Below are positions 14,046 to 19,088 of a stretch of 28,307 nt of DNA, in pieces. The notes under the pieces are model-generated. The model saw nothing but the letters and a program-made list of their open reading frames with translations, had not been told where the DNA came from and searched no databases. The DNA lies in the IMG/VR virus record IMGVR_UViG_3300028553_000132, positions 1 through 28,307 of that record; one strand, given 5' to 3'. Source of the stretch: a virus. Every line of letters begins with the position of its first letter. The first letter of the stretch is position 1. The position numbers and the translations under genes are program-made.

Positions 14046-14120
14046 TGGTGCGTCCTACAGGTATCGAGCCTGCCTCCTGGGTTTTAGAAGCCCGTGACAA
14101 TCCATCTTGTCCAAGGACGC
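14046..14120 (-). tRNA. tRNA with apparent CTA anticodon (amber); Arg(TCT) is the alternative
   Basis: Acceptor GCGTCCT/AGGACGC and D stem GACA/TGTC are perfect, T arm GCAGG-CTCGATA-CCTGT pairs, CCA is encoded. Counting from the D stem, positions 27-43 are CGGGC-TTCTAAA-ACCCA, giving anticodon CTA with three G-C pairs and C-A mismatches at 27-43 and 31-39. A TCT reading (loop CTTCTAA) leaves only one stem pair. Position 54 is C rather than T. It lies 32 bases upstream of the gene with the amber third codon. Confidence 0.7.
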
Positions 14121-14127
14121 AAAAGTT

Positions 14128-14210
14128 TGGCGAGGGTGTGAGGAATCGAACCCCTAGCGGACGGTTTTGGAGACCGTTGATGGCACCAGCCAACTTTACG
14201 CGACACCGAC
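14128..14210 (-). tRNA. tRNA-Trp(CCA), copy 1, degenerate
   Basis: Anticodon arm ACGGT-CTCCAAA-ACCGT is perfect and reads CCA. Acceptor GTCGGTG/CACCCTC mismatches at pairs 2-71 and 3-70, the T stem has an A-A pair and the D arm is irregular. Discriminator G and CCA suit Trp. A better copy is at 19711-19784. Confidence 0.6.
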
Positions 14211-14211
14211 G

Positions 14212-14397
14212 TTATTCTTTTGGTTGTTCTGCTGTTACTGAATCAGTAATTTGAGGATCTACAGTTGTTTCAACTGTAGGAGGATTAATAAGAGTGTCTG
14301 TGACAACTTTTATTACACCTTCGTAAAATACTGCAAATGCTGCTAAAAATGCGGCTGCAATACCAGCTATAATCTTTTTCTTGTGTTCAGCAAACAT
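14212..14397 (-). CDS. Small single-pass membrane protein
   Basis: This 61-aa protein has a basic start (MFAEHKKK), one hydrophobic helix (IIAGIAAAFLAAFAVFYEGV) and a polar Thr/Pro-rich tail (PPTVETTVDPQ). The topology would be N-in with the tail outside. A holin or spanin-type lysis role is possible but no family is recognised. AAGGAGAAC precedes the ATG and CATAAATA (14423-14430) lies 26 bases upstream, a textbook late promoter spacing. Confidence 0.7.
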   Translation of the reverse strand: MFAEHKKKIIAGIAAAFLAAFAVFYEGVIKVVTDTLINPPTVETTVDPQITDSVTAEQPKE

Positions 14398-14422
14398 AAT
14401 GTTCTCCTTGTGTTTTGCAAGT

Positions 14423-14430
14423 TATTTATG
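14423..14430 (-). promoter_or_regulatory. Late promoter-like CATAAATA
   Basis: Octamer 26 bases upstream of the membrane protein start at 14397, with AAGGAG in between, so this gene would have a normal leader. Confidence 0.5.
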
Positions 14431-14730
14431 TACATGCAAAAAAAATTAAACAAGTCCCGATCAGCATTCTGTTTATAACAGAGCCACCGCCTCACGACCC
14501 GAGCGTAAAAGCCACGGACCGCTTGTTTGTCCCCACCGCGTTGCTGGATCTCACGTATTAGTCGATCCGAAAGTTGTCCAGCATTACGACCACATTGTGG
14601 TATCTAGATCAACAGTTTAAAATTGCAGAGCAGTTTTACAACGTTTATTTCTACTCAGGTTGTAACCAGTTTAACGACCTGTATATTTCGCCAGCTTTAG
14701 CTAAGGTCGAGTCTTGACATAAGACTCCTA
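14431..14730 (-). other. Gene-free structured spacer in the tRNA array
   Basis: No supported ORF on either strand. Minus-strand hairpins include ACCACAATGTGGT, GCTGGA/TCCAGC around a 28-base interior, and a bulged pairing of AAACAAG...GGTCC with GGGACTTGTTT. It resembles the other IR-closed spacers rather than a decayed gene; no tRNA is recognisable. Confidence 0.4.
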
Positions 14731-14806
14731 TGGCTGGGTGGGCAGGATTCGAACCTGCAACCTGCGCATTCAAAGTGCGTTGCTCTACCAATTGAGCTAC
14801 CTCCCA
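14731..14806 (-). tRNA. tRNA-Gln(TTG)
   Basis: Anticodon arm ACGCA-CTTTGAA-TGCGC reads TTG. Acceptor TGGGAGG/CCACCCA starts with T-A, as in T4 tRNA-Gln, with one A-A mismatch at pair 5-68. T arm GCAGG-TTCGAAT-CCTGC is perfect; discriminator G and CCA encoded. Confidence 0.88.
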
Positions 14807-14888
14807 AAATAGTTTTAGTGTATTAAGTTATTGATGTTCATTTTTCACCTTGGTTGTCTACGTAGACTCTAATGTCAACAACTATTCT

Positions 14889-14967
14889 TGGTTGCGGGAG
14901 GGGCGCTTGAATCCCCCAGAGTTCTTGGTTATGAGCCAAGTGACTAACCATCTTGTCCTTCCCGGCA
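14889..14967 (-). tRNA. tRNA with CAT anticodon, copy 2, irregular
   Basis: Anticodon arm CTTGG-CTCATAA-CCAAG is perfect (CAT). The acceptor TGC-C-GGGA/TCCCGCA has an extra C on the 5' side, and the T arm GGGG-GATTCAAGCG-CCCC has a ten-base loop instead of seven. CCA is encoded. Single-base insertions (real or artefact) explain all deviations. Confidence 0.65.
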
Positions 14968-14993
14968 CAGTGTTCTGTGTTGTAGTAAGTTTT

Positions 14994-15056
14994 TGGTGCG
15001 GGTAAAGAGACTCTAACCCTCTACCTGCGTTGCTCTACCAATTGAGCTACCTCCCA
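14994..15056 (-). pseudogene. Hybrid tRNA remnant: Gln 5' half joined to another 3' half
   Basis: The first 31 bases, up to the anticodon stem ACGCA, are identical to tRNA-Gln(TTG) at 14776-14806. They continue directly into GGTAGAGGGTTAGAGTCTCT and TTACCCGCACCA, which resembles the 3' half at 15283-15316. No anticodon loop remains. It is 63 bases long and cannot fold as a tRNA. Confidence 0.8.
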
Positions 15057-15063
15057 AAAATTC

Positions 15064-15261
15064 TTATTCTGTTGCTTTAGCAACACCTACTGCGGTGTCA
15101 GTTAAGTATCGCAACACAACGTTTGCAAAGCCTACAACTAGCATTATAATTGGTTCGCTGCCTGGTGCAACAACATTAATCAAACCTGATAGTTCACCAA
15201 TACCTGCTAAAATAGTTGCAACGTTAAAAATAATAGTCCTGTAACCTTTTAAAAATGTCAT
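15064..15261 (-). CDS. Holin-like small membrane protein
   Basis: This 65-aa protein starts MTFLKGYRTIIFNVATILAG, and has two hydrophobic helices (about 9-28 and 35-55) joined by INVVAPGSEP, ending VVLRYLTDTAVG. The KGYRTIIFN start and LRYLT end are typical of a phage class II holin-like family. Holins time lysis by permeabilising the inner membrane. No endolysin is adjacent. ATG follows AAGGAGAAATATA. The family call rests on pattern recall. Confidence 0.65.
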   Translation of the reverse strand: MTFLKGYRTIIFNVATILAGIGELSGLINVVAPGSEPIIMLVVGFANVVLRYLTDTAVGVAKATE

Positions 15262-15282
15262 TATATTTCTCCTTTTCTAATT

Positions 15283-15316
15283 TGGTGCGGGTAGAGGGAC
15301 TCGAGTCCCTCTCGCA
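15283..15316 (-). pseudogene. 3' half of a split tRNA (partner of 16077-16098)
   Basis: AGAGGGACTCGAGTCCCTCT forms a T arm and TACCCGC-ACCA completes an acceptor whose 5' partner GCGGGTA is absent here but present at 16092-16098. Between them lie tRNA-Leu(TAG) and an HNH gene. No anticodon arm is seen in either half. Confidence 0.65.
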
Positions 15317-15331
15317 GTTTAATAGTATAAT

Positions 15332-15408
15332 TGGTACCCCTGGAGGGACTCGAACCCCCAAACTACCGGACCTAAGCCGGACGACTTTACCAATTTGCCC
15401 ACAGGGGC
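15332..15408 (-). tRNA. tRNA-Leu(TAG)-like with short variable arm
   Basis: Acceptor GCCCCTG/CAGGGGT (one G-T), anticodon arm TCCGG-CTTAGGT-CCGGT reads TAG (Leu CUA), T arm GGGGG-TTCGAGT-CCCTC, CCA encoded. The variable region is five bases, so it is class I, unlike normal tRNA-Leu. Its first base is the G of the HNH gene's TAG stop. Confidence 0.82.
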
Positions 15409-16034
15409 TAAATTGAATCAATTAGTTTATACTGGAATAATACTTTCTTTACAGTTGTAGCACTACCCCAGTTATATCCTAACTCTTTCAACGTAGTATT
15501 CATACTATTATTATTTTTAAATGCAGCAATAATTTCTTCATCGCTACATTTTCTAACTTGCTTTCCTTGGCGCTGTCCTACTTTCCAAGTATCAGTAATA
15601 CTATGGCAGTTGGGGCAAAGACATCTCAAGTTGCTTCTAACATTGTTTTTGTTGTTTCCGTCAATGTGATCCAACTCTAATGTTATACGCAAACCCATCC
15701 ACTCGTTAAGTTTGCAATGCGAGCATTTATATTCCTGCTCTTCCATTACAATCTTTTTGCGCAGCCTATGTCCAAGTTCTTCAAAAGATTTCTTTTCTAC
15801 TAACCTGCGTCTATGACTAATATGCGATTTCTCACGCATTTCATCTGTAAAGACAGGTACTCTTCCTTCAGCATGGGCTTGCTTTAAGCCTTTGCTGTTC
15901 TTTGCTCTGTTAGCAGGACAACTATTAGAACTGTTAGCACATCTGTACCTGCCTGTGCCTTTACTAAAATATTGCGCCGGCTGGCCACAGCCACTATCGC
16001 ACCGTTTTCCTTGTGGTATAACTATATTATTCAT
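15408..16034 (-). CDS. HNH homing endonuclease 1 with C-terminal DNA-binding helix
   Basis: This 208-aa protein has an N-terminal zinc-knuckle-like part (Cys12, Cys16, Cys32, Cys39), then a treble-clef HNH core: Cys104/Cys107, ELDHIDGNNKNN at 120-131 with Asp122-His123, and CPNCHS at 140-145 with the terminal His144. The last 45 residues (CSDEEIIAAFKNNNSMNTTL onwards) look like a helix-turn-helix that would select the target site. It ends flush with tRNA-Leu(TAG), and tRNA halves flank the HNH-tRNA pair. Its 5' leader carries GATAAATA (16040-16047) close to the start. Likely a mobile gene of the tRNA array. Confidence 0.88.
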   Translation of the reverse strand: MNNIVIPQGKRCDSGCGQPAQYFSKGTGRYRCANSSNSCPANRAKNSKGLKQAHAEGRVPVFTDEMREKSHISHRRRLVEKKSFEELGHRLRKKIVMEEQEYKCSHCKLNEWMGLRITLELDHIDGNNKNNVRSNLRCLCPNCHSITDTWKVGQRQGKQVRKCSDEEIIAAFKNNNSMNTTLKELGYNWGSATTVKKVLFQYKLIDSI

Positions 16035-16039
16035 ATAGT

Positions 16040-16047
16040 TATTTATC
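16040..16047 (-). promoter_or_regulatory. Late promoter-like GATAAATA of HNH gene 1
   Basis: The octamer ends five bases before the ATG at 16034. A hairpin AAATTAG/CTAATTT lies just upstream. Confidence 0.45.
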
Positions 16048-16076
16048 TAAATTAGTAGACAAACGCTAATTTGTTC

Positions 16077-16098
16077 CTACCAATTGGCCTATACCCGC
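16077..16098 (-). pseudogene. 5' half of a split tRNA (partner of 15283-15316)
   Basis: GCGGGTATAGGCCAATTGGTAG is a 5' acceptor strand plus D arm, broken in the D loop. Its acceptor pairs perfectly with TACCCGC at 15286-15292. A late-type CATAAATA lies at 16110-16117. Confidence 0.65.
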
Positions 16099-16109
16099 AT
16101 TATTTTGTA

Positions 16110-16117
16110 TATTTATG
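16110..16117 (-). promoter_or_regulatory. Late promoter-like CATAAATA before the split tRNA half
   Basis: CATAAATATACAAAATAATG runs into GCGGGTA, matching the leader of tRNA-Gly(GCC) at 13431. Confidence 0.45.
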
Positions 16118-16136
16118 TTCTTGTACAATTTTGTAA

Positions 16137-16574
16137 TTAAATTATAGTAACTTCTACTGGTTGTTTGAGAACATCAGTAACATAGGTACTCCTATGATGT
16201 CCACCTAATAACCAAATCCCACCAGTTTCAGGATCTTGAAGATATATAGGACGCTCTACTTGCTTGTCTTTTCCGTATAGCTTTGGTGCGCGGGCGCTTT
16301 TTGCAGGTTCAGTCCATTTGAGCGTACCAGTCCAACTATCACCTGTATTGCCTGCGCCTCTTACATCGTTCCTAGACAACAACTTTATTTTTGCCCTTGC
16401 AAGTGCAGCACGAAATACTCTCTTGTCTGCTAGTTTCTGCAAACGTTCATGCACCCAATCTGGCATCCACTGCGGATCGTAATTTTCAAGTTGATAAAGA
16501 ACTTCGTTATGCTCCTGATCTGCGTTAGGAGCAATCCAATTTATTTTACCTTGATAAATTTCAAATATTTTCAT
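16137..16574 (-). CDS. Hypothetical 145-aa protein with ParB/sulfiredoxin-like GGHHRS motif
   Basis: It starts MKIFEIYQGKINW and ends with PIYLQDPETGGIWLLGGHHR followed by STYVTDVL, where a strand followed by GGHHR.. resembles the nucleotide-binding GxHR of ParB/Srx-fold proteins. The middle is basic (ALARAKIKLLSRNDVR). A match to that fold is only suggestive. AATAAATA-CTGT-ATG is its leader, shared with the gene at 12871, and tRNA-Cys lies directly upstream. Confidence 0.65.
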   Translation of the reverse strand: MKIFEIYQGKINWIAPNADQEHNEVLYQLENYDPQWMPDWVHERLQKLADKRVFRAALARAKIKLLSRNDVRGAGNTGDSWTGTLKWTEPAKSARAPKLYGKDKQVERPIYLQDPETGGIWLLGGHHRSTYVTDVLKQPVEVTII

Positions 16575-16578
16575 ACAG

Positions 16579-16586
16579 TATTTATT
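16579..16586 (-). promoter_or_regulatory. Late promoter-like AATAAATA abutting a start codon
   Basis: Ends four bases before ATG 16572-16574. The 29 bases around this start match those at 12871 with a single difference. Confidence 0.5.
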
Positions 16587-16589
16587 ATT

Positions 16590-16671
16590 TGGAGGTCGAT
16601 GTGAGAATTGAACTCACTACTTACGTGCCTGGGATTTGCAATCCCGCCCCTTACCATCCGGGCCACCGACC
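16590..16671 (-). tRNA. tRNA-Cys(GCA)
   Basis: Anticodon loop TTGCAAA reads GCA, acceptor GGTCGGT/ATCGACC pairs apart from one wobble-type pair, T arm GTGAG-TTCAATT-CTCAC is perfect, and U73 with CCA is the Cys discriminator. The variable region is unusually long (about 12 bases). Confidence 0.88.
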
Positions 16672-16680
16672 ATTTAGTTT

Positions 16681-16756
16681 TGGTGCCCCCAGCGAGAATC
16701 GAACTCACTATCTTCGGGTTACAAATCCGTTGCATCGCCAGCAATGCTTTAGGGGC
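16681..16756 (-). tRNA. tRNA-Thr(TGT)
   Basis: Anticodon loop TTTGTAA reads TGT; acceptor GCCCCTA/TGGGGGC and T arm GTGAG-TTCGATT-CTCGC pair, CCA encoded. The anticodon stem has mismatches at 27-43 (A-A) and 31-39 (A-C). Confidence 0.87.
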
Positions 16757-16771
16757 GTTGTATTGTCTATA

Positions 16772-17038
16772 TTATAAATGTTTCTCTTTGTCAAGAACAA
16801 TGTGCAAATAATCATATACAGCTTCATATGAGTTGAACATTCGTGTTCCGTGCCGGCTTATGACTCTCACAATACTACCATAACAGTGTATTAGGCCAAA
16901 TCCTGAGTAACGTCCGTTACCAAGTCTACGTGTATTCCATCTAGTTTTTTTTGCTACAGGTTTGTTGTAAACGTGTGCTATTCCTAGTATTTCTGAGCAT
17001 TGTTCGTAAAATGCTCTCTTTTCATCTTCAGTTTTCAT
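16772..17038 (-). CDS. Hypothetical 88-aa protein
   Basis: It starts MKTEDEKRAFYEQCSEILGI, with a basic middle (KPVAKKTRWNTRRL) and an aromatic, mixed C-terminus. ATG follows TGAGAGGACAAT, a fair ribosome binding site. It lies between tRNA-Gly(TCC) and tRNA-Thr(TGT). No known motif. Confidence 0.65.
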   Translation of the reverse strand: MKTEDEKRAFYEQCSEILGIAHVYNKPVAKKTRWNTRRLGNGRYSGFGLIHCYGSIVRVISRHGTRMFNSYEAVYDYLHIVLDKEKHL

Positions 17039-17063
17039 ATTGTCCTCTCACATACGGATTATT

Positions 17064-17137
17064 TGGAGCGGGTAACGAGATTCGAACTCGTGACAAGAGC
17101 TTGGAAGGCTCGCATGTTACCGCTACACCATACCCGC
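17064..17137 (-). tRNA. tRNA-Gly(TCC)
   Basis: Acceptor GCGGGTA/TACCCGC, anticodon arm CGAGC-CTTCCAA-GCTCT, T arm ACGAG-TTCGAAT-CTCGT, U73 and CCA. Acceptor and T arm are the same as in tRNA-Gly(GCC), suggesting duplication. Confidence 0.92.
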
Positions 17138-17289
17138 AATTTTGACGGTGTTTGTTAACGCAGACCGACAACTGCTTCACAATTCAATTTCGTCACGCAG
17201 CCCCCTGCCCGCTCGTGGCGTGACCCAACCATTTTCCGCCCAATCCGAATCAACGGGCTAAACGCAAACTTTGAGTCTTCCTTTATTAA
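17138..17289 (-). other. Gene-free spacer in the tRNA array
   Basis: No supported gene. CACGC and GCGTG arms and a partial GTTTG/CAAAC closing stem are visible on the minus strand; it is GC-richer than the neighbouring genes. Confidence 0.35.
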
Positions 17290-17363
17290 TGGCGACCGAT
17301 ACGGGACTCGAACCCGTTTTACCTGGTGGACAGCCAAGTGTAATACCCATATACCAATCGGCC
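17290..17363 (-). tRNA. tRNA-Asp(GTC)
   Basis: Anticodon arm CTTGG-CTGTCCA-CCAGG reads GTC. Acceptor GGCCGAT/ATCGGTC and T arm ACGGG-TTCGAGT-CCCGT pair; discriminator G73 suits Asp; CCA encoded. Confidence 0.92.
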
Positions 17364-17500
17364 TAAAACACTGTATACTATCTCGTTCCAAACCAACATC
17401 CAGTGTTGATATGCTTTCAAAAGCCCCGCACTGTTATTTCAAACAGTTGCTCACGTTGCTATGCTTACGCTACTTGAGGGTTCACAGTGTGCGTTTAATT

Positions 17501-17592
17501 TGGCAGACAGGGTGGGATTCGAACCCACGGAACGCTACTAACGTTCGACGGTTTTCAAGACCGTTGTAATAATCCATCTCTACCACCTGTCC
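17501..17592 (-). tRNA. tRNA-Ser(TGA)
   Basis: Class II tRNA with variable arm GAACG-TTAGTAG-CGTTC. Anticodon arm ACGGT-CTTGAAA-ACCGT reads TGA; acceptor GGACAGG/CCTGTCT, T stem and CCA present, G73. Confidence 0.92.
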
Positions 17593-17596
17593 GTAT

Positions 17597-17631
17597 TGGT
17601 GCGGAATGACGGACTCGAACCGCCCACCTCG
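17597..17631 (-). pseudogene. 3' half of a split tRNA (partner of 18147-18167)
   Basis: GGCGG-TTCGAGT-CCGTC is a T arm, followed by ATTCCGC-ACCA. Its acceptor pairs 6 of 7 (one A-C, one G-T wobble) with GCAGGAT at 18161-18167. Between lie tRNA-Val(TAC) and HNH gene 2. No anticodon arm is present. Confidence 0.55.
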
Positions 17632-17639
17632 CTATAGTT

Positions 17640-17714
17640 TGGTGCGTGAAGAGGGTATCGAACCCCCGACCTGAGGTGTGTAAAACCCCTGCTCTACCAC
17701 TGAGCTACCCACGC
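17640..17714 (-). tRNA. tRNA-Val(TAC)
   Basis: Anticodon arm GGGGT-TTTACAC-ACCTC reads TAC; acceptor GCGTGGG/TTCACGC pairs with two G-T; T arm GGGGG-TTCGATA-CCCTC; CCA encoded. The HNH gene 2 stop codon TAG is formed by positions 8-10 of this tRNA. Confidence 0.9.
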
Positions 17715-18115
17715 AACTTATCTCTATATTTACGTTGATATCTGCTTCTTGCAGAGTTCTTTTTATTTCTGCCTTTAAAAGTGTCAGTTTGACTATGACA
17801 GTTTGGGCATAACAAACGTAAATTGTTAGGAAAATTGTTATCACTGTCACCGTCAACATGATCAACAGTAAGTGTTAATGGTTTTCCATTGTAAGAATTC
17901 CCAACATTGCATTCTTCACAATGTTCTCCTCTAGTCTCAACTAAGTATTTTTTTAGTGCTGGACTACCGTCACTCACCAAACCTGTTTCGACTTCAAGTT
18001 TCTTTTTAGAATTCCATTTGTGTTGTTGAAAACAATCTCCGTTGCAATACTTATTTGTAGTGCTATGTTTCCAATTGTTTTCTTTACCGCAGTTTAAGCA
18101 AAAAAATGTTTTCAT
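17705..18115 (-). CDS. HNH homing endonuclease 2
   Basis: This 136-aa protein has an N-terminal zinc finger (Cys6, Cys9, Cys24, Cys28), then the HNH core: Cys66/Cys69, LTVDHVDGDSDNN at 82-94 with Asp85-His86, Asn98, and CPNCHSQTD at 103-111 with His107. A basic tail (KGRNKKNSARSRYQRKYRDK) follows. The last codons are inside tRNA-Val. The leader has GATAAATA inside a hairpin that would hide AGGAG and the start codon. It is similar to HNH 3 in layout. Confidence 0.88.
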   Translation of the reverse strand: MKTFFCLNCGKENNWKHSTTNKYCNGDCFQQHKWNSKKKLEVETGLVSDGSPALKKYLVETRGEHCEECNVGNSYNGKPLTLTVDHVDGDSDNNFPNNLRLLCPNCHSQTDTFKGRNKKNSARSRYQRKYRDKLRG

Positions 18116-18152
18116 TGGTAGAGTATCTCCTATTTAAAGTATTTATCTACCA
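18116..18152 (-). promoter_or_regulatory. Start-hiding hairpin with internal late promoter, HNH gene 2
   Basis: TGGTAG (rc of 18147-18152) pairs with CTACCA next to the ATG; the loop holds GATAAATA (18140-18147) and AGGAG. A transcript from the late promoter would lack the 5' arm, so the site would be open only late, as described for T4 I-TevI. Confidence 0.55.
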
Positions 18153-18167
18153 CTGCGCCAATCCTGC
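18147..18167 (-). pseudogene. 5' half of a split tRNA (partner of 17597-17631)
   Basis: GCAGGATTGGCGCAGTGGTAG is an acceptor strand plus D arm (GGCGCAGTGGTAG is typical), cut in the D loop. The terminal TGGTAG doubles as the 5' arm of the HNH gene 2 hairpin. Confidence 0.55.
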
Positions 18168-18266
18168 ATTGTTTTGGTATCAACCAAGGACTTGAACCTT
18201 GAGCACAACCAGCACGACGCCTGTGATGCCACTGCTGCCTGCAAACCTGCATTGATATATTTCGAG
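18168..18266 (-). other. Spacer with a 3' tRNA fragment
   Basis: CAAGG-TTCAAGT-CCTTG followed by GTTGATACCA is a T arm with acceptor 3' strand and CCA, but no matching 5' strand (TATCAAC) is nearby. The upstream rest has no recognisable gene. Confidence 0.4.
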
Positions 18267-18344
18267 GGGTTGACCCGTTGCACCTTGAACAAACATTCTA
18301 GACTATTTGTTCTTCCTTGTTGCCAAGGCTCAGTGTGTCAACCC
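18267..18344 (-). ncRNA. Structured spacer closed by GGGTTGAC/GTCAACCC
   Basis: Eight-base closing stem with inner hairpins GAACAAA/TTTGTTC and CCTTG-GCAA-CAAGG. It sits between tRNA-Ala and the spacer above. No ORF. Confidence 0.45.
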
Positions 18345-18351
18345 AACTTAT

Positions 18352-18424
18352 TGGTGGACCGTATGGGAATCGAACCCATTGACAGCGATCTTGCAAGGAT
18401 CACCCGTTACCCATAACACAGCCC
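18352..18424 (-). tRNA. tRNA-Ala(TGC)
   Basis: Anticodon arm TGATC-CTTGCAA-GATCG reads TGC. Acceptor GGGCTGT/ACGGTCC pairs with two wobbles at 3-70 and 5-68 (the 3-70 G-T is the Ala identity pair). T arm ATGGG-TTCGATT-CCCAT perfect; short D loop; CCA encoded. Confidence 0.88.
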
Positions 18425-18532
18425 AAAACTATCTAAAGGAGACCAATCCTCTAGTAGGTAGACGCCGCATAGTCGCCGTTGTGAGCTTGGTCTTGCTCGG
18501 CATATGACCAGTGGCGGCAATCTACAATATAT
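18425..18532 (-). other. Spacer without a recognisable gene
   Basis: 108 bases between tRNA-Ala and tRNA-Ser(GCT). A short hairpin around TCTAAAGGAG.../...CTCTAGTA is visible; no tRNA or ORF is supported. Confidence 0.3.
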
Positions 18533-18620
18533 TGGCGGAGCGTCTGGGAATCGAACCCAGTCTACCCTTGCGAGTAGTACAGATTAGCAATCTGCTGCAT
18601 TACCATCCTGCCCACGCTCC
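18533..18620 (-). tRNA. tRNA-Ser(GCT)
   Basis: Class II tRNA with variable arm CTACTC-GCAA-GGGTAG. Anticodon arm GCAGA-TTGCTAA-TCTGT reads GCT; acceptor GGAGCGT/ACGCTCC perfect, T arm CTGGG-TTCGATT-CCCAG, G73, CCA. Confidence 0.93.
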
Positions 18621-18626
18621 AAATAA

Positions 18627-18857
18627 TTAATCTTTTCTGTGTGGTGCTTGCATATTAGCACGATCCAACTGCGTATTGCCACGATCTAAATAATAAGGAT
18701 CGTGGTTAAGTGCTGCTGCTACGTGATCTGCTACACTCTGGATTTGAGTGGTAACACACACAGTGGTAGTTCCAGATCGCACTTGCCATCGTTTAATGTT
18801 AGGTTCTGCTGTTGACGTATATGGATATACTTTGAAGTCATTACGCACTTTCGTCAT
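18627..18857 (-). CDS. Hypothetical 76-aa protein
   Basis: It starts MTKVRNDFKVYPYTSTAEPN, with a beta-like KRWQVRSGTTTVCVTT and a helical SVADHVAAALN, then an Asp/Arg/Gln-rich tail. ATG follows AAAGGAAAGCAA. A possible 31-aa frame upstream overlaps it as ATGA. No family recognised. Confidence 0.65.
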   Translation of the reverse strand: MTKVRNDFKVYPYTSTAEPNIKRWQVRSGTTTVCVTTQIQSVADHVAAALNHDPYYLDRGNTQLDRANMQAPHRKD

Positions 18858-18949
18858 TTGCTTTCCTTTGCAGTTAATTTAAACGCAAGAAGCACCGTTG
18901 CTACGCATTGAGACTGCCGTGTTGATCTTCTTGCTTTGGCTCTAACCAT
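18854..18949 (-). CDS. Possible 31-aa basic peptide
   Basis: ATG 18947-18949 opens MVRAKARRSTRQSQCVATVL then LAFKLTAKESK, ending as ATGA overlap with the next gene. GAGAG lies close to the ATG. The start lies in a repeated RNA spacer, so coding is uncertain. Confidence 0.3.
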   Translation of the reverse strand: MVRAKARRSTRQSQCVATVLLAFKLTAKESK

Positions 18950-18998
18950 CTCTCGGTTGACTTAGCTGCTTTGAAATCAAGCAGTACCGTGTTGTATC
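18950..18998 (-). repeat. Spacer repeat CACGGTACTGC, copy 2
   Basis: AACACGGTACTGC with a following GCAGCTAAGTC and, further on, TAGAGCCA match the spacer at 19890-19955. Downstream, CAACACGGCAGTCTC near 18910 is a third, weaker copy. Confidence 0.5.
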
Positions 18999-19076
18999 TG
19001 GTCTGGGTGACTGGATTTGAACCAGCGACTTCTTGCTTCCAAGGCAAGCACTCTACACAAGCTGAGCTACACCCAG
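18999..19076 (-). tRNA. tRNA-Pro(TGG)
   Basis: Anticodon arm CTTGC-CTTGGAA-GCAAG reads TGG; acceptor CTGGGTG/CACCCAG perfect; T arm GCTGG-TTCAAAT-CCAGT; CCA encoded. It lies 12 bases downstream of HNH gene 3. Confidence 0.92.
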
Positions 19077-19088
19077 ATAATTTTTGTA

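Noticed and set aside
15283-16098. Group I intron with an HNH gene in a tRNA
   Set aside because: No group I core elements were seen, the halves break in the D loop rather than the anticodon loop, the anticodon arm is absent from both, and a whole tRNA lies in between.
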